From contig JAOPGA020000204.1 of assembly GCA_026419775.2 (NCBI GenBank), positions 1-64,000 of the forward strand: 64,000 bases of DNA, written 5' to 3'. The position numbers and the translations under genes were made by a program. Each line of letters begins with the position of its first letter. The stretch's first letter is position 1. The stretch is from Acrasis kona. Its lineage: Eukaryota > Heterolobosea > Eutetramitea > Acrasida > Acrasidae. Under the pieces are notes generated by a model that searched no databases, was not told where the DNA came from, and worked only from the letters and a program-made list of their open reading frames with translations. Of this stretch, positions 34,301 to 42,814 are shown one piece after another.

Positions 34301-35612
34301 ACTCTTTGGTGAACATTTCGATCCATTTACGAAATTTCAAAATGGGATGGTTTCGACGAATTGAATTTTGATTGGATTGATCATGACAATCGAATATTTT
34401 TTTAAATGTAGAATAAATGGATTTGTCGATGAATGGATCGGAATAAAAATCATTTTTGATTAATTCTGATGATGAATGTTTTTGTGATAAAATTCGTTGA
34501 ATGGTCAACTGAAGTTCTTCTTTTGAACCCATTTGTGAATAATTTTGATTTTTTGATTTTTTGATTTTTTTTGCTTCGTTTCTGATTTTTGTAAGCTTGT
34601 CGGTTAGTGATGTGAAATCTTGCTTTTGATGTAATTGTTGAACTTGTAGGTTGGTTTCCATTAATGTTGAAATTGAATTGTTTTTTTGAACAAAGTCGTG
34701 AACGTTGGTTTTCATTTTCGAAAGTAATTGTTGAAAAGTGTGATTAGGTTGTAAGTGGTGATGATCGTACAATTGAATGTTTCCGTTGACACTTGATATT
34801 ATTTTTGGATACTTGTCCAAATGATTTTTTGGACATGAAGGTAATGTGTTGTAGCATGGACGGGTGGCGGTGTTGTTATAGAGCGAGCGGAATGTTGTAA
34901 TGTGTTGGGCTGGGAGATTAGATTCTTCTTGTAGGAAGTGACCGCTGATGATGTGAAAAAAATCGAAAAGTCTCATGCGAAATGACCTGATGTGAGTGAT
35001 GACGGGTTCGTTTTTCTTGTATTGATGTATGAATGAACAAATGGAGGTAATTAAGGACTCTGTGGCGCACTTAATGTGTTCGGGTAGATTATTGAGCTCT
35101 TGTGATGCAATCGCTGATATGACTGCTTCGCTACTTGTGTATGGAGAAATGTAATCTATTAATCCATAATCGAATGGCTCCAAATCAAACGCTTGCAAAA
35201 ACTTTGTAACCCTTTTGTTTTGACCCTCCTGGTTTGTGGGTGCAAGCTTGAACAGTTGAGGAACAATGTCACGGATTGCATCGAGTTTCATCGAGTCTTG
35301 TTTGTTGTCGAGTAAAAGTTTGCCGAGTTTAATTTTTTGTGCAATGCTTTTGTCTAATGTTCGATCCTCTAAAAGTTCATTTAATCCACTTCGAATTGAT
35401 TCAATGTTGTTTTGTTTCTTGTGGTTGGTAATTTGTTTTTTGTTCTCCAGTTTCGATATAAAACCTGAAATCTGATCATCAAGGGGATTCCCATCTTTCT
35501 TTAACTGTTTGTATGGATGAAGTATGCACTCATAACGAAGTATTTTTAAAATTCTCACATCCAACGCTCGTTCATTCAAATAGCCGTCTACATAAGGATC
35601 AACAACATGCAT
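28383..35612 (-). CDS. Giant intronless protein of unknown function
   Basis: About 2409 aa from the ATG at 35610-35612 (the frame stays open to 35657). No family recognised, no signal peptide and no obvious membrane segments. Residues 1-340 are helical; about 340-900 is low-complexity Asn/Lys/Asp/Ser/His/Gln sequence; about 900-2409 is a long alternation of hydrophobic helices, as in ARM/HEAT, PPR-like or other helical solenoids. No RAP, kinase, ATPase or nuclease motif was found. Composition is about 30% GC, lower than the neighbours. Three unresolved bases (about 33257, 33711, 33749) sit in the low-complexity part. It starts 88 bp downstream of the GH18 gene's stop, same strand. Confidence 0.75.
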   Translation of the reverse strand: MHVVDPYVDGYLNERALDVRILKILRYECILHPYKQLKKDGNPLDDQISGFISKLENKKQITNHKKQNNIESIRSGLNELLEDRTLDKSIAQKIKLGKLLLDNKQDSMKLDAIRDIVPQLFKLAPTNQEGQNKRVTKFLQAFDLEPFDYGLIDYISPYTSSEAVISAIASQELNNLPEHIKCATESLITSICSFIHQYKKNEPVITHIRSFRMRLFDFFHIISGHFLQEESNLPAQHITTFRSLYNNTATRPCYNTLPSCPKNHLDKYPKIISSVNGNIQLYDHHHLQPNHTFQQLLSKMKTNVHDFVQKNNSISTLMETNLQVQQLHQKQDFTSLTDKLTKIRNEAKKIKKSKNQNYSQMGSKEELQLTIQRILSQKHSSSELIKNDFYSDPFIDKSIYSTFKKIFDCHDQSNQNSIRRNHPILKFRKWIEMFTKELMNPTNGLDGILESISTIFKLIIKIIQFEYNHQQSHHDDQKSKSSINDDYSPFDKDELKLIIDHFSAPFHSEFTNHENDDYLNESDSKLHQSYKNDLNQIQKIVSMSGDDYIDGDHDAIIKSRIQHLNRLIPIKIKWNQIWKNSLINSDQLNTNYHLNDDDIKWNQIKSEIIKSNRDGREDELIXGLKLILSMNQEXISNQLLSHHLNQNGIENQNENGDDHYEKLINKIVKNWKTTKYPLDTTITSSLQSSLHSNKNVKFQSKLNQSHKDKVKGQKKIDKKNKDSDDKQDELSNFKSIISNFDSNKYNQSMNQITHQKVNLNVNSTIFESHIEPGVNLKLSNNLKNYXQDHEGDLKDYFVELSKWKELNDKSMNCTLVDLKNKLDQLKSKWIEKLKTKDSELKITVDQNLDYDFPINMNLEMTSLENSIHFEIRNSNGKQLFSNYTIDLLDQFIKKLNHYYHDSNLIRDIFILLCHSDYYIHYSFPIASFLIHIKKENSWFVVSPLINRLCYAIVNHVNHDQKMSDWPLFVDVVHHCSKIKFEQVDKNSLLSCGNMMLLIKVLTSTISSWNIYRKSELGVPLLYMCCILHSAEGFDKTMIEQCTVNVIKALISVDIDPHIVSRYIVRYVDNKCLPVLLHVANAVAPRCGGSLINDITLGLKYNKAIPTKILISNEKSNNVLNKVLNEWDQAISGYESSFIDSNVTIPYQYNQELGVMFTQLINDLLCHYKNQTMQFTDIVIQLSSIVNVLAPGSNLLILPHLLKHYYKPELPDFVEIAQNLSKQYQNARMQLPNSLLSNTELSWYIKQNPDCYSLVWNKVSSIWGDKMMQQDPMMYFVSQLPFNPTLYSATLYYKSILDKLNQIQLKDTDVVMKQLVQAINQSLITGLDFSMHIDYLHYIIYLSNSYTVPPWSRKSFLYIISALYCYNHTNNREKVLPLVLCHYYLYDKYKSSKINFNHLMRPKKDLIDAFNYYMTNDIHCTNEQLNSIPWFDESSVDRHDIDNLIFCLDKGSKMRRDLRFVTAFKQEVDRVIEIAKLLSENQYNQLTLDMINILLDLSSKSILNNQFTSKLEYILPNVYSIFNKTRDPGSEQLTADQIQKCKYDILLFLKKQSKQSNNFISFIRDCVFSKCAEFNFKYSQINYENQLEVFNKERQLAKIYFEADNRQLDANDDLFSKAANNITKAGAIKQLISLHAPVQSQDDINSLINEYYQLKCTEANYSFFADYHKELLNFVSTPSFDHFSSTENSDKQSIWNAYKDIIGHGDVYNDSSFIIIKLLNLQETTLNLPMDQHPDYLILNYLFCKSFIADLCRSKITQNENLIKVDISLINISRISLCMKHTHIINIIQQIMLVKQPDNISQQILIVCYLVKELCSSALSGNFNLSTHNLNPSIQRLLQKSYIIQKLFLDCASVVKELIIVWRPFCEYIRDHIFLEVTVSSDNKSVIELKSTNTVDIVSNYLNVAKYLLNQTKRIQRFRDCLRDVWGPFMNADQWFTLYEYLQSSNAMHISNVSSHQLVAIEAAAVFKSHIDQLYEIYYSYIGANITPLSDLAKAVLMIYIVKPNIVEQNDVEKESPEALQSFYGNIHKQFIKKLKSQLSFTKALKMRFGCRTEQYAVKIYQLISKALPVLHKALSTLKNDSNRYLFTSDAFIMSNLPKEQEMWSKLTSCHESPCTVIDKSILAQEFELYPKIKDLTIAKWNFQLKQANEIVKSYTMKPSHITLLSKDVIRSEYNVNEGTLINVSHLGIVSVVKKNNFESFSNSFITSLEQCAQNEFLWLNFNKFNLDWLFLNFDSQNQNNVVVDPKLNVLDLVPVNQNVVEKSELNQNITISFCVMLIDKINLNIKTEKLSIDILKCSVNICGSDPRDYFVSEHLIQKILTCGIFNISFVLQSIGAILIKRMVLCKDRDEIDEHFCKLFLNFINVELSKGLLKCGVREKVFAVLQSLQSLVSSSKNPGSFVPKLINVFK

Positions 35613-35700
35613 GTATCGTTGTTGGGACAACCAATACCAATTTTTACAAAAAAACAACTTGAATGTAAGATTAAATATGCTTATTTAGTTTATTTCAACG

Positions 35701-37134
35701 TTAAACAAATAATACAATGGCCAAACAAAGAATCAACAGAGAACTTGTAGTTTTAGATGAACCACTTTTGACATTCACTGTTGTAATTGCTGTTACGTTT
35801 GGAGTAGTTCTAATAGTGGAAACAGATGTTACAGTAGGAGTTGCATCGTTTGTTTTTGTATATATAGATGTGACGCTAGGGGTGGGCGACGAACTTGATG
35901 TTGGTAGCATTGTTGTTGCTTGTATCATTGTAGGTGTGAGTGTAGGCGTTGATGTTGGTGTAGGTGCTGATGTGAATGTGCGCGTTGCAAATGAAGTGGA
36001 CGTTGGAGTTAATGTAGGTATGGGTGTTGCAGATGGTGTGGGGCTTGGGGTATCTGTTGGCGTTGGAGTTAATGTAGGTGTATCAGTGGATGTGGGCGTT
36101 GGTATAGGAGTAGAAGTAACAGTAGAAGTTAGCGTTGATGCCACTGGATTATACAATGAGTAAATTGCATCCATGAGTTGCATGTTACTTGGGTTATTGT
36201 TGTCATACTGCAAATAAGCCCAAGTAAACATTCCGGAACCATTATTTGACGCAGAGTAACTTGCAAAGCTTAAAGTACTATTTATATCAGTTTCACCATT
36301 CTCAGCCCCTAGTAGGACGCTACTAGTGGGCGATAAATACTTGAAACCATTCATTGCAGCAGTCCAGTTATATGTTGCAAGGTTGACATCATAAGACATT
36401 ATAAAGAGAGCATCAATCATGTAGCCAGCCTGCCGCAGCGGGTTTACCCACATACCAACATTCCTTCCGGCGCGGAACTGGCTTGCGGGATACTTGTCGG
36501 AGTTGAATGCACCTGTATTCCAGGCGGCTGCAGTTAAATATTTATCTGAGGTGAGATTGCCTCTAGCATTTTTTATCAAAGAGATTAAATCTGCATCAGT
36601 GGCACAAACGCCATTTACAACACTTCTATCACAATTCCTAATGTCCAACGCATCATGAAAAGGTTCATAATCCAAATCTAATCCGTCTGCTCCGGTGTCT
36701 CTTAGTAAGAGGTTGATTGCAGTGAAGTTTGCATACGGCCAAAAGTTGGTTGCAGTGGACCGTACAAAACCGTATGATCCTCCGCCGATACTAATGAGCA
36801 CTTTTACATTTGGAGATCTTCTTTTTAATGCCACGATACTGTTCTTGATTGATACCGCCGTTATAGAAGATGGGAACTTGAATCCAGTATTACTCAAGTC
36901 TCCGTTACCACTATAGTTGGTCTCGGGCTTAATGAATGATAAGGAAACAACTGAGATGTATGTCGGTATGTTGATTAAAATGTTTATCAATGGTGGCGAT
37001 ACTGTTCTGTTTAATGCGTAGTTGTCAATCCATGACGGTAGGTATGTGGCAATATTCTTGTTCCCGATGAATAAGGGAACTGCGTGTGAAAGAGTAACCA
37101 ACCCTAGCAGTACAAGCAGTAGCCCTTTATTCAT
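35701..37134 (-). CDS. GH18 (chitinase-like) secreted protein with mucin-like stalk and GPI tail
   Basis: 477 aa, intronless. Signal peptide (MNKGLLLVLLGLVTLSHA) then a glycoside hydrolase 18 domain to about residue 330: KVLISIGGGSYGF and GADGLDLDYEPF, the DxxDxDxE catalytic motif with Glu as acid. After this come about 110 residues of TPTPTST/TPTLTPT-type Thr-Pro repeats, which would be O-glycosylated, and a C-terminal hydrophobic segment (SSLLILCLAIVLFV) with the form of a GPI signal. A cell-surface chitinase or endo-N-acetylglucosaminidase is likely; substrate is inferred from the family only. Confidence 0.88.
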   Translation of the reverse strand: MNKGLLLVLLGLVTLSHAVPLFIGNKNIATYLPSWIDNYALNRTVSPPLINILINIPTYISVVSLSFIKPETNYSGNGDLSNTGFKFPSSITAVSIKNSIVALKRRSPNVKVLISIGGGSYGFVRSTATNFWPYANFTAINLLLRDTGADGLDLDYEPFHDALDIRNCDRSVVNGVCATDADLISLIKNARGNLTSDKYLTAAAWNTGAFNSDKYPASQFRAGRNVGMWVNPLRQAGYMIDALFIMSYDVNLATYNWTAAMNGFKYLSPTSSVLLGAENGETDINSTLSFASYSASNNGSGMFTWAYLQYDNNNPSNMQLMDAIYSLYNPVASTLTSTVTSTPIPTPTSTDTPTLTPTPTDTPSPTPSATPIPTLTPTSTSFATRTFTSAPTPTSTPTLTPTMIQATTMLPTSSSSPTPSVTSIYTKTNDATPTVTSVSTIRTTPNVTAITTVNVKSGSSKTTSSLLILCLAIVLFV

Positions 37135-37632
37135 TTGAAAAATACCAGTTATCGGTGTGGTAAACCTTTATCTATCAAATGTCGGATTAAATCACTAAAT
37201 GTGAATGCTGGTCGAGTTATCCCGCCGGTGTTGTAATGAAAGATGCTATCAAAAAACTTCTATCCTCCCAACCTGTAAACTTCACGTTTGCGGCGAAAGA
37301 TATTTGCTAACGAGCGGAACAAGTGAAATAATGCTACGTAAATGCAAGAGAACGGATGCTCCAATAGGAATCTCTCATATTAAACTGTTTCGAATAGATT
37401 TTCAACAATTGTTTTATATCAGCAATACCACCAAGTTTTAAATTATTCACATCAATTTCAAATCATGGTGGATGTAATTTTTTCATTGGTGAGCATTATT
37501 AATTATTCGTAGATTATCTATGATGTTAATTCAAATCCTTTATTGTTAGATGCTCATAATCAACAGTAATTAAAAATCACACAAAAGAGTTTTCATTCAA
37601 CATCTGATGTAATCTAATTTATTGTTTATTGC
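37135..37632. other. Intergenic stretch, no supported gene
   Basis: AT-rich; a short plus-strand frame (37205-37441, no domain, codon make-up unlike neighbours) is not supported. It contains the presumed promoter of the GH18 gene and the 3' region of the surface-protein gene. Confidence 0.5.
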
Positions 37633-39156
37633 TTACAACATTGCTGCTGCTGCGACGGCTGCTCCAGCAAGGATACTTGCTGCAGAACCAACAGCTCCTG
37701 AACTTTCCTTTGCATTGTCCTCACCTGATTGGTTGTTTCCAGATGGTGGTGCAGAAGTTGCTTTTGGAGTATTGGTAGTTGCTTGAACCGGTGGAGACGT
37801 AGTTGAGACACAGGCTTTGCAAATAGGACATTCGTTTCCTGTACGTCTTTGTCTTCTGGCTGGTGAGGCGTTGTTGTCACCTGATAGGTTAGCATCAACA
37901 GTTCCACATGGGCATGGTGGGCAAGTTGTAACTGGTGCAGATGAAGTTGTTGCTTGTACTGGTGGTGATGTAGGAGCAGTTGTAGTTGGGCAAGCTTTGC
38001 ACACTGGGCATGCATCGCCATTTCTTCTTTGTCTTCTGGCTGGTGAGGCGTTATTGTCACCAGATAAGTTAGCATCAACAGTTCCACATGGGCATGGTGG
38101 GCAAGTTGTAATTGGTGCAGACGAAGTTGTTGCTTGTACTGGCGATGATGAAGTAGGTGCAGAGGTGGTTGATGCTGAGGCTGTGCATGCATTATCAACA
38201 GTTGAAGGAGCTGTAAGCACGTTTCCATTAGTATCCATAGTGTTGATAGAGAGGCATCTAGAACCACGACCGGTACTACTGATGCAATAATAAAGAATGT
38301 TCTTGGAGATACCAACAGGTGAAACATTGTTGTTGTTCTCTCTAATAAGTTCCAAGTTCTTATTGTATTGATATAATTTACCAGAGTTACTTTGTATATT
38401 AACGTTATCTACGTTGAAATCGTCATTTAGGAATAGACTGAAGAAGCTATCCTTAGGTAGACTAATTTGTTTTGCCAATGAGCCGTCATTGATGTTGTAA
38501 GAAAGTAGTGTTTGGTTACCGGAAACTCCACCAATGAATACAACACCTCCTGTTGGGTCTGCTGTTTGAGGAAGGTATGTGTTAATTGGGAATGAGCTAC
38601 TTAAGGAATTGCTATTGAAGTTCGATGGATCGAGTGTTTGTAGGTATTGGTTCACAAAGACGATATTGTTTCTTATCAGAAGAAGCAAATTGTTGGCTTT
38701 TGAGTACGATACACTTGATCCAGTTGGGATTACAATCTCTTGTTCGTCGCCTCCAGAAATGCTGATGCGGACGAGATAGTAAGTAGATTCCTGGTTTTGA
38801 CTATGTGTGTAGTATAGGTAATTGTCGTCAACGGCAAAGTCATTGATAAGGTCCGTAACCGACTTTAAAAGTGTACTAACTCCTGTGTTCAAGTCCACCT
38901 TATATAGTTCGCGGATTGTGCGGACAAATAAGTATCTGAAGCTTGGATCAACTATCTTTACTGCGTAACTTGGTACAGGTGGAGTAATGGCGAGTGCGCA
39001 TTTTGGTGATAGTGGAGAGAAGTTGTATTTGTATACATAGTCTCCTTCTCCTGTAGCTCTTATAAGGGTGGTTCCATCTGTGGTGATGTAGTCCTGGGGT
39101 CCTTGTGCTGTACAAAGTACAATGAAAGCTAGAACGATAGCTAAGTGTGTTTTCAT
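37633..39156 (-). CDS. Secreted propeller-like surface protein with duplicated Cys module, GPI-type tail
   Basis: 507 aa from the ATG at 39154-39156 (MKTHLAIVLAFIVLCTAQG, a signal peptide). Residues 25-320 have repeating short blades (VYKYNFS, RYLFVRTIRELYKVD, NYLYYTHS, SYSKANNLLLL) that suggest a beta-propeller. A Thr/Ser/Pro-rich region follows with two near-identical 60-codon units holding CPPCPCGTVDANLSGD, SPARRQRR and CPxCKAC. The end (AASILAGAAVAAAAML) is a GPI-type tail. RRQRR could be cleaved by a trypsin- or furin-like protease (inference). Related in layout to the proteins at 57116 and 58980. Confidence 0.75.
   Translation of the reverse strand: MKTHLAIVLAFIVLCTAQGPQDYITTDGTTLIRATGEGDYVYKYNFSPLSPKCALAITPPVPSYAVKIVDPSFRYLFVRTIRELYKVDLNTGVSTLLKSVTDLINDFAVDDNYLYYTHSQNQESTYYLVRISISGGDEQEIVIPTGSSVSYSKANNLLLLIRNNIVFVNQYLQTLDPSNFNSNSLSSSFPINTYLPQTADPTGGVVFIGGVSGNQTLLSYNINDGSLAKQISLPKDSFFSLFLNDDFNVDNVNIQSNSGKLYQYNKNLELIRENNNNVSPVGISKNILYYCISSTGRGSRCLSINTMDTNGNVLTAPSTVDNACTASASTTSAPTSSSPVQATTSSAPITTCPPCPCGTVDANLSGDNNASPARRQRRNGDACPVCKACPTTTAPTSPPVQATTSSAPVTTCPPCPCGTVDANLSGDNNASPARRQRRTGNECPICKACVSTTSPPVQATTNTPKATSAPPSGNNQSGEDNAKESSGAVGSAASILAGAAVAAAAML
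37811..38150 (-). repeat. Tandem 180-bp in-frame duplication
   Basis: Two copies with a 180-bp period inside the surface-protein gene (for example GTCTTCTGGC at 37851 and at 38031). Each encodes one CPPCPCG...RRQRR...CPxCKAC unit of 60 residues. The copies differ at few positions, so the duplication is recent or is kept uniform. Confidence 0.85.
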
Positions 39157-39662
39157 TTTTTGAGGGTTTTTGAGGGTAATCAAAGCTATTTATTGTTTGC
39201 TGCAAGTGGTAACCGCTCTCAAATTTGGAAGGTCGGGTTTAAAAATAAGTCTGTATGGACATAATTTCATTGTAATAAGTCCCCAACCGTTCATTACGTG
39301 AGCAATACGCTGGCAGGAACAGGCAGGGAAAGAAGAAGAAGAGTGGTGGGCAGGAAAAGAAGAAAAAAAACATCGAAAGTAGCGATAATAATGGGAAGAA
39401 AAAATAGGTGGTTTTGAAGAAGACTTGGATGAACTGCTTCGGCATCATCCAAGCGTCGATCTGAGTGGCGTGTTTTTATGTGATCCTAGAGGGGAATTTT
39501 ATTAGAATTTGGCTGTAACGCACAATTGGTTGATGAGAATCATCTGGTGAGTTGGAGCTGGTTGTTGAGTGGTAGCTTTTTGGTCCTCTATTTCTCCTGT
39601 GCATCTAATTTATTTATATAAATAAACTATTCTTATTTGGGTACATTATCCAAAACCTCTCA
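39157..39662. other. Intergenic stretch with purine-rich tract
   Basis: Contains a purine-rich GAAGAAGAA/GGAAAAGAAG tract at about 39325-39420. No gene or repeat family recognised. It separates the surface-protein gene (minus) from the homeobox gene (plus) and so should hold both promoters. Confidence 0.5.
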
Positions 39663-40338
39663 ATGTTACTGTTTACTGTCACGTTAAACAATCAACGTCA
39701 CCTGTCCTTTTCTTCTAAAACAACACTCGAATCCTTATCTCCAACCAAAATTTTTTCGGAAACGATTCACATGATGATGCCCCACACTATCAACATCCCA
39801 AGCCATCAAAGTTTTGATGTGTCTCAAGAAGACAACACGAAAGAGCAGTGCAATATACGGTCAATGAGGTATTTATCGAAGGAGGGCACTAAAATTCTAA
39901 AAGACTATATGGACTCGCACTGGCACAATCCTTACCCATCACATGAGGAGAGGCAGCGATTAAAAATTTTAACTGGACTGTCTTCAGCTCAAATTACAAA
40001 CTGGTACAAACATAACCCTAAATTATTACTAACCATCCAACAGGTTTACAAACCACAGAAGGAGGTTTTGGCAGCCGTCGAAAAGCAAAGTTAAAAAGAA
40101 CGTTGTTACGTTAAGTTACCAGACTGAAACTGATCAATCTGTCCCACCTATGGATACATACAAATGTGTACTGCAGCAAACCCTTCATGCACCATCACTT
40201 CCTTCAAGAGCCAGCCCCACACCTTTAAATCAAAGAAAATTCTTCAATGAAGAGTTTACATTACCTATAATTAAGACCGAACCATTAGACCAACCGATTA
40301 GGCTGCCCTCATTACAGCAAATGATATCTCAATTGTAA
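39663..40338 (+). CDS. TALE-class homeodomain protein
   Basis: DNA-binding transcription factor, 211 aa from two exons (39663-40003, 40044-40338; intron 40 nt). Without splicing the recognition helix would read NWYKHNPK. Removing the intron, which splits the TGG codon, gives ITNWFTNHRRRFWQP, the normal helix 3 with the invariant Trp, Phe, Asn and Arg. HWHNPYPSHEERQRL gives the three-residue loop extension (PYP) of TALE proteins such as PBX/KNOX. The C-terminal tail has IIKTEPLDQ, which resembles a SUMO site. In-frame Met codons at about 39771-39779 are alternative starts. Confidence 0.87.
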
Positions 40339-40515
40339 ATATGAATCAAAAATTCGTAATGTGAATAATACTATTAAAAATTTTAATTTAGTTGAGACGT
40401 GCTGCAATTTGTCCTGTTATGCCTGCCTTTAAATTCAATTACGCCTCTTTATCTTCGCTCAAAAGCACGAAGACTATGATTTTGATTGAATACTGAAAAA
40501 TTGTAAAGAAGCATC

Positions 40516-42120
40516 ATGTCAAAGGAACATACCCAACAACTCTTCAGAAAAGGCACAACACTTATCACACATGACATCATATCTCATAATGTACGCGCTA
40601 TATCGGATGTCACTGATAAGATACAATCTTCCCTTGGACCAAGCAGCATGAGTAAAATGTTGGTGGACGCATTCGGTGGCATTGTCGTTACAAGCGATGG
40701 AAGCAAAATACTACAAGAGATGCAAATTACACACCCAGCAGCGAAGTTGATGGTTGAAATGTCACAGGTACAAGATAAAATTGTCGGTGATGGTACGACG
40801 AGTGTTGTTTTATTGTGTGGCGAGATACTTCAACAATGCCAGGCACATTTAGAAAACAGATCAAGCCTACACCGAAACAAACTCTGCGTCAAGTTGAAAA
40901 GGGAATTCATAACAATAAAAAAACTCATACCCAAACTATATGAGAAAGTTGAAGACGACCAAAACGCATTACTTAAACTAACTGAATCAACCCTCTCCAC
41001 AAAGTTGATCTCTAAATTCAACACGGAAGGTGCACTTTCAAAATTAGTTGTTAAGGCCATCTCACACATGCACAACTTTGACAAGGACCACACTGTGAGC
41101 ATAAAGAATGATTTGAGAATTGTAAAGATTGTGCATCAATCTGTTCAACAATCGAAAACATTATTCGGCGGATGTGTTATAAGAGCTGAATCCAACAATT
41201 CTATCCAGGTACCATCTAAAATGCAAAATGTTAATGTGTGCATTAATAATTTATTAATAAAAGCTTCTTTATTTGTTAAGGAGACGATAATCAAAGATCC
41301 TAAACAACTTGTTTTAATTGAGGATCAACTCTTATCATGCTACCTTCGGCATATTGTTGAACCCCTTGTCCATAAAAATATTAATTTGTTAATTTCTTCT
41401 AAAAAAATTGATAAAAGATGCATAGAGTTGCTGAACGATAGAAATATTATAGTTATGGAATTAGAGAGTTTCCAGGATCTTGATCCATCCTCTGGTATTG
41501 ATAATGACGTGATGTTTATGAGAGATTGTTGTAAAATCGGGTTTATTTGTTCTTCTGTTGCAGATTTTACCAAAGACGAAATTTCTGGAGTAGTGAATAC
41601 AATACAATGGTTCCCTTCAAAGCATGACTCATTCGGAAGACTACACATTAGTAATCGAAACAGTTGTGAAAAAGTAACTCTAATTCTGAGGGGTCCTTCT
41701 GCAGAAATTATCAAAGAACTTGAAATGTAAGTATAACTAATTTATTAAGTCTTTAACCAATCTAAAAGTGCGATGAATGATGCTTTGTGCCTATGTACCT
41801 ATGTTTTAAGGACCAGATCGGAATCTGATGTAATAGGACTTGTCAGCGGATCAGGTGTCTTTGAATCAAAATTAAGTGAGCTACTAGAGCAAGAAGAAAC
41901 TGAAACATCGAAAATATTATCAAAGGCATTAATGATTATACCCAACACATTGAAAAGAAACTTATTTCAATCACAATCTATCGTGTCAGACCAGTCATGC
42001 ATACTAGAGGCAGCTGCATCAAAGGAGAGCATGATCAAGATTGCAATAGATATGGCCTGTGAGATTCTAAAATTAGACTGCTTAGTATTAGAACAATTAA
42101 GGGAAAGATACATCAAGTAA
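40516..42120 (+). CDS. Divergent CCT/TCP-1-type chaperonin subunit
   Basis: Two exons (40516-41726, 41769-42120; intron 42 nt), 520 aa against about 540 usual. The equatorial N-half is well kept: SSLGPSSMSKMLVD, TSDGSKILQEM, HPAAKLM, GDGTTSVVLL (ATPase Asp). The apical domain is poorly conserved. ILRGPSAEIIKELE-IAMNDAL keeps the second catalytic Asp, but the GGGA motif is GSGV, NAG is missing after IIPNTLKRN, and about 35 residues of the C-terminal equatorial domain are gone. I cannot assign it to one of the eight CCT subunits. It may be a specialised paralogue, as BBS chaperonin-like proteins are in animals. Confidence 0.8.
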
Positions 42121-42164
42121 TGGTTTACTAATTAACATGGTGTGTATTACTAGTATTACATAAT

Positions 42165-42731
42165 TTATTCATCCTCATCATCCTCATCTTCTTCGTCATC
42201 CTCATCCTCGTCGTCTTCATCTTCGTCCTCATCGTCCTCATCATCCTCTTCATCCTCATCCTCGTCTTCCTCTTCAACATCTAGTTCGTCTAATTCTTCT
42301 TCGAGATCAGAGATGGAATCTGCCCTAACTCTGGCAGAGGTTACTGATGCCTCGTCTACATCGCTACTAGCTTTTACGCTGTCGAAGTTGTATTGGTTTG
42401 TATTGTTTTCATCGTTTGCGGAGCCTAGCATATCCTTGTTGTATTGTTTATCTGACTCTGACTTTAAAACATCACCATTCTGTACTTCGTTTTGTAGAGC
42501 ACTATTGCTTTCAACATTGTTCTCCATAATATTCTTCTTTTTGACGTCCATATAGCTGGAAACTTTTGCTCTGTCCTCACTTTGTACGCAATATCTGTAT
42601 TCCACACCCGACTTTAATACACTTGTGTGGCAGACGGCTCCTTTGCCGCAGTCTATGTCTGTGCTACATCCCATATTTGCTGATACGTAGCACACAATGA
42701 GTGCTGCGAAGAGGACGACTCCAAACCTCAT
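42165..42731 (-). CDS. Secreted Cys-rich protein with polyacidic tail
   Basis: 188 aa. Signal peptide MRFGVVLFAALIVCYVSA, then a short Cys motif (GCSTDIDCGKGAVC...YRYC), a polar central part, and about 40 almost unbroken Asp/Glu residues at the C-terminus, built from GAN/GAR triplets. Such tails bind calcium or cationic proteins; calreticulin-like buffering or binding of basic partners is possible but unproven. It overlaps no neighbour and is convergent with the chaperonin gene, 44 bp away. Confidence 0.72.
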   Translation of the reverse strand: MRFGVVLFAALIVCYVSANMGCSTDIDCGKGAVCHTSVLKSGVEYRYCVQSEDRAKVSSYMDVKKKNIMENNVESNSALQNEVQNGDVLKSESDKQYNKDMLGSANDENNTNQYNFDSVKASSDVDEASVTSARVRADSISDLEEELDELDVEEEDEDEDEEDDEDDEDEDEDDEDEDDEEDEDDEDE

Positions 42732-42814
42732 CGTTTTTCTTCAAATTGTGCATGTCCACATCATTAGGCAAGTTCCGATGTATGACATTTTAGAATTTGT
42801 AAAGAGCAACCGAC

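Noticed and set aside
28383-35612. Giant protein as a virus-derived or retroelement protein
   Set aside because: No polymerase, protease, integrase, capsid or helicase motif and no flanking repeats seen; left as unknown host-type gene.
35717-36163. Plus-strand frame of 148 aa rich in Val and Gly
   Set aside because: It is the mirror of the Thr/Pro repeats of the GH18 gene on the other strand; repeats leave several frames open.
37626-38327. Second minus-strand frame rich in His, Gln and Leu
   Set aside because: Shadow of the surface-protein gene in another frame; no signal peptide and composition driven by the repeat.
42181-42300. CRISPR-like or satellite array
   Set aside because: The repeated triplets are simply the coding sequence of the polyacidic tail.
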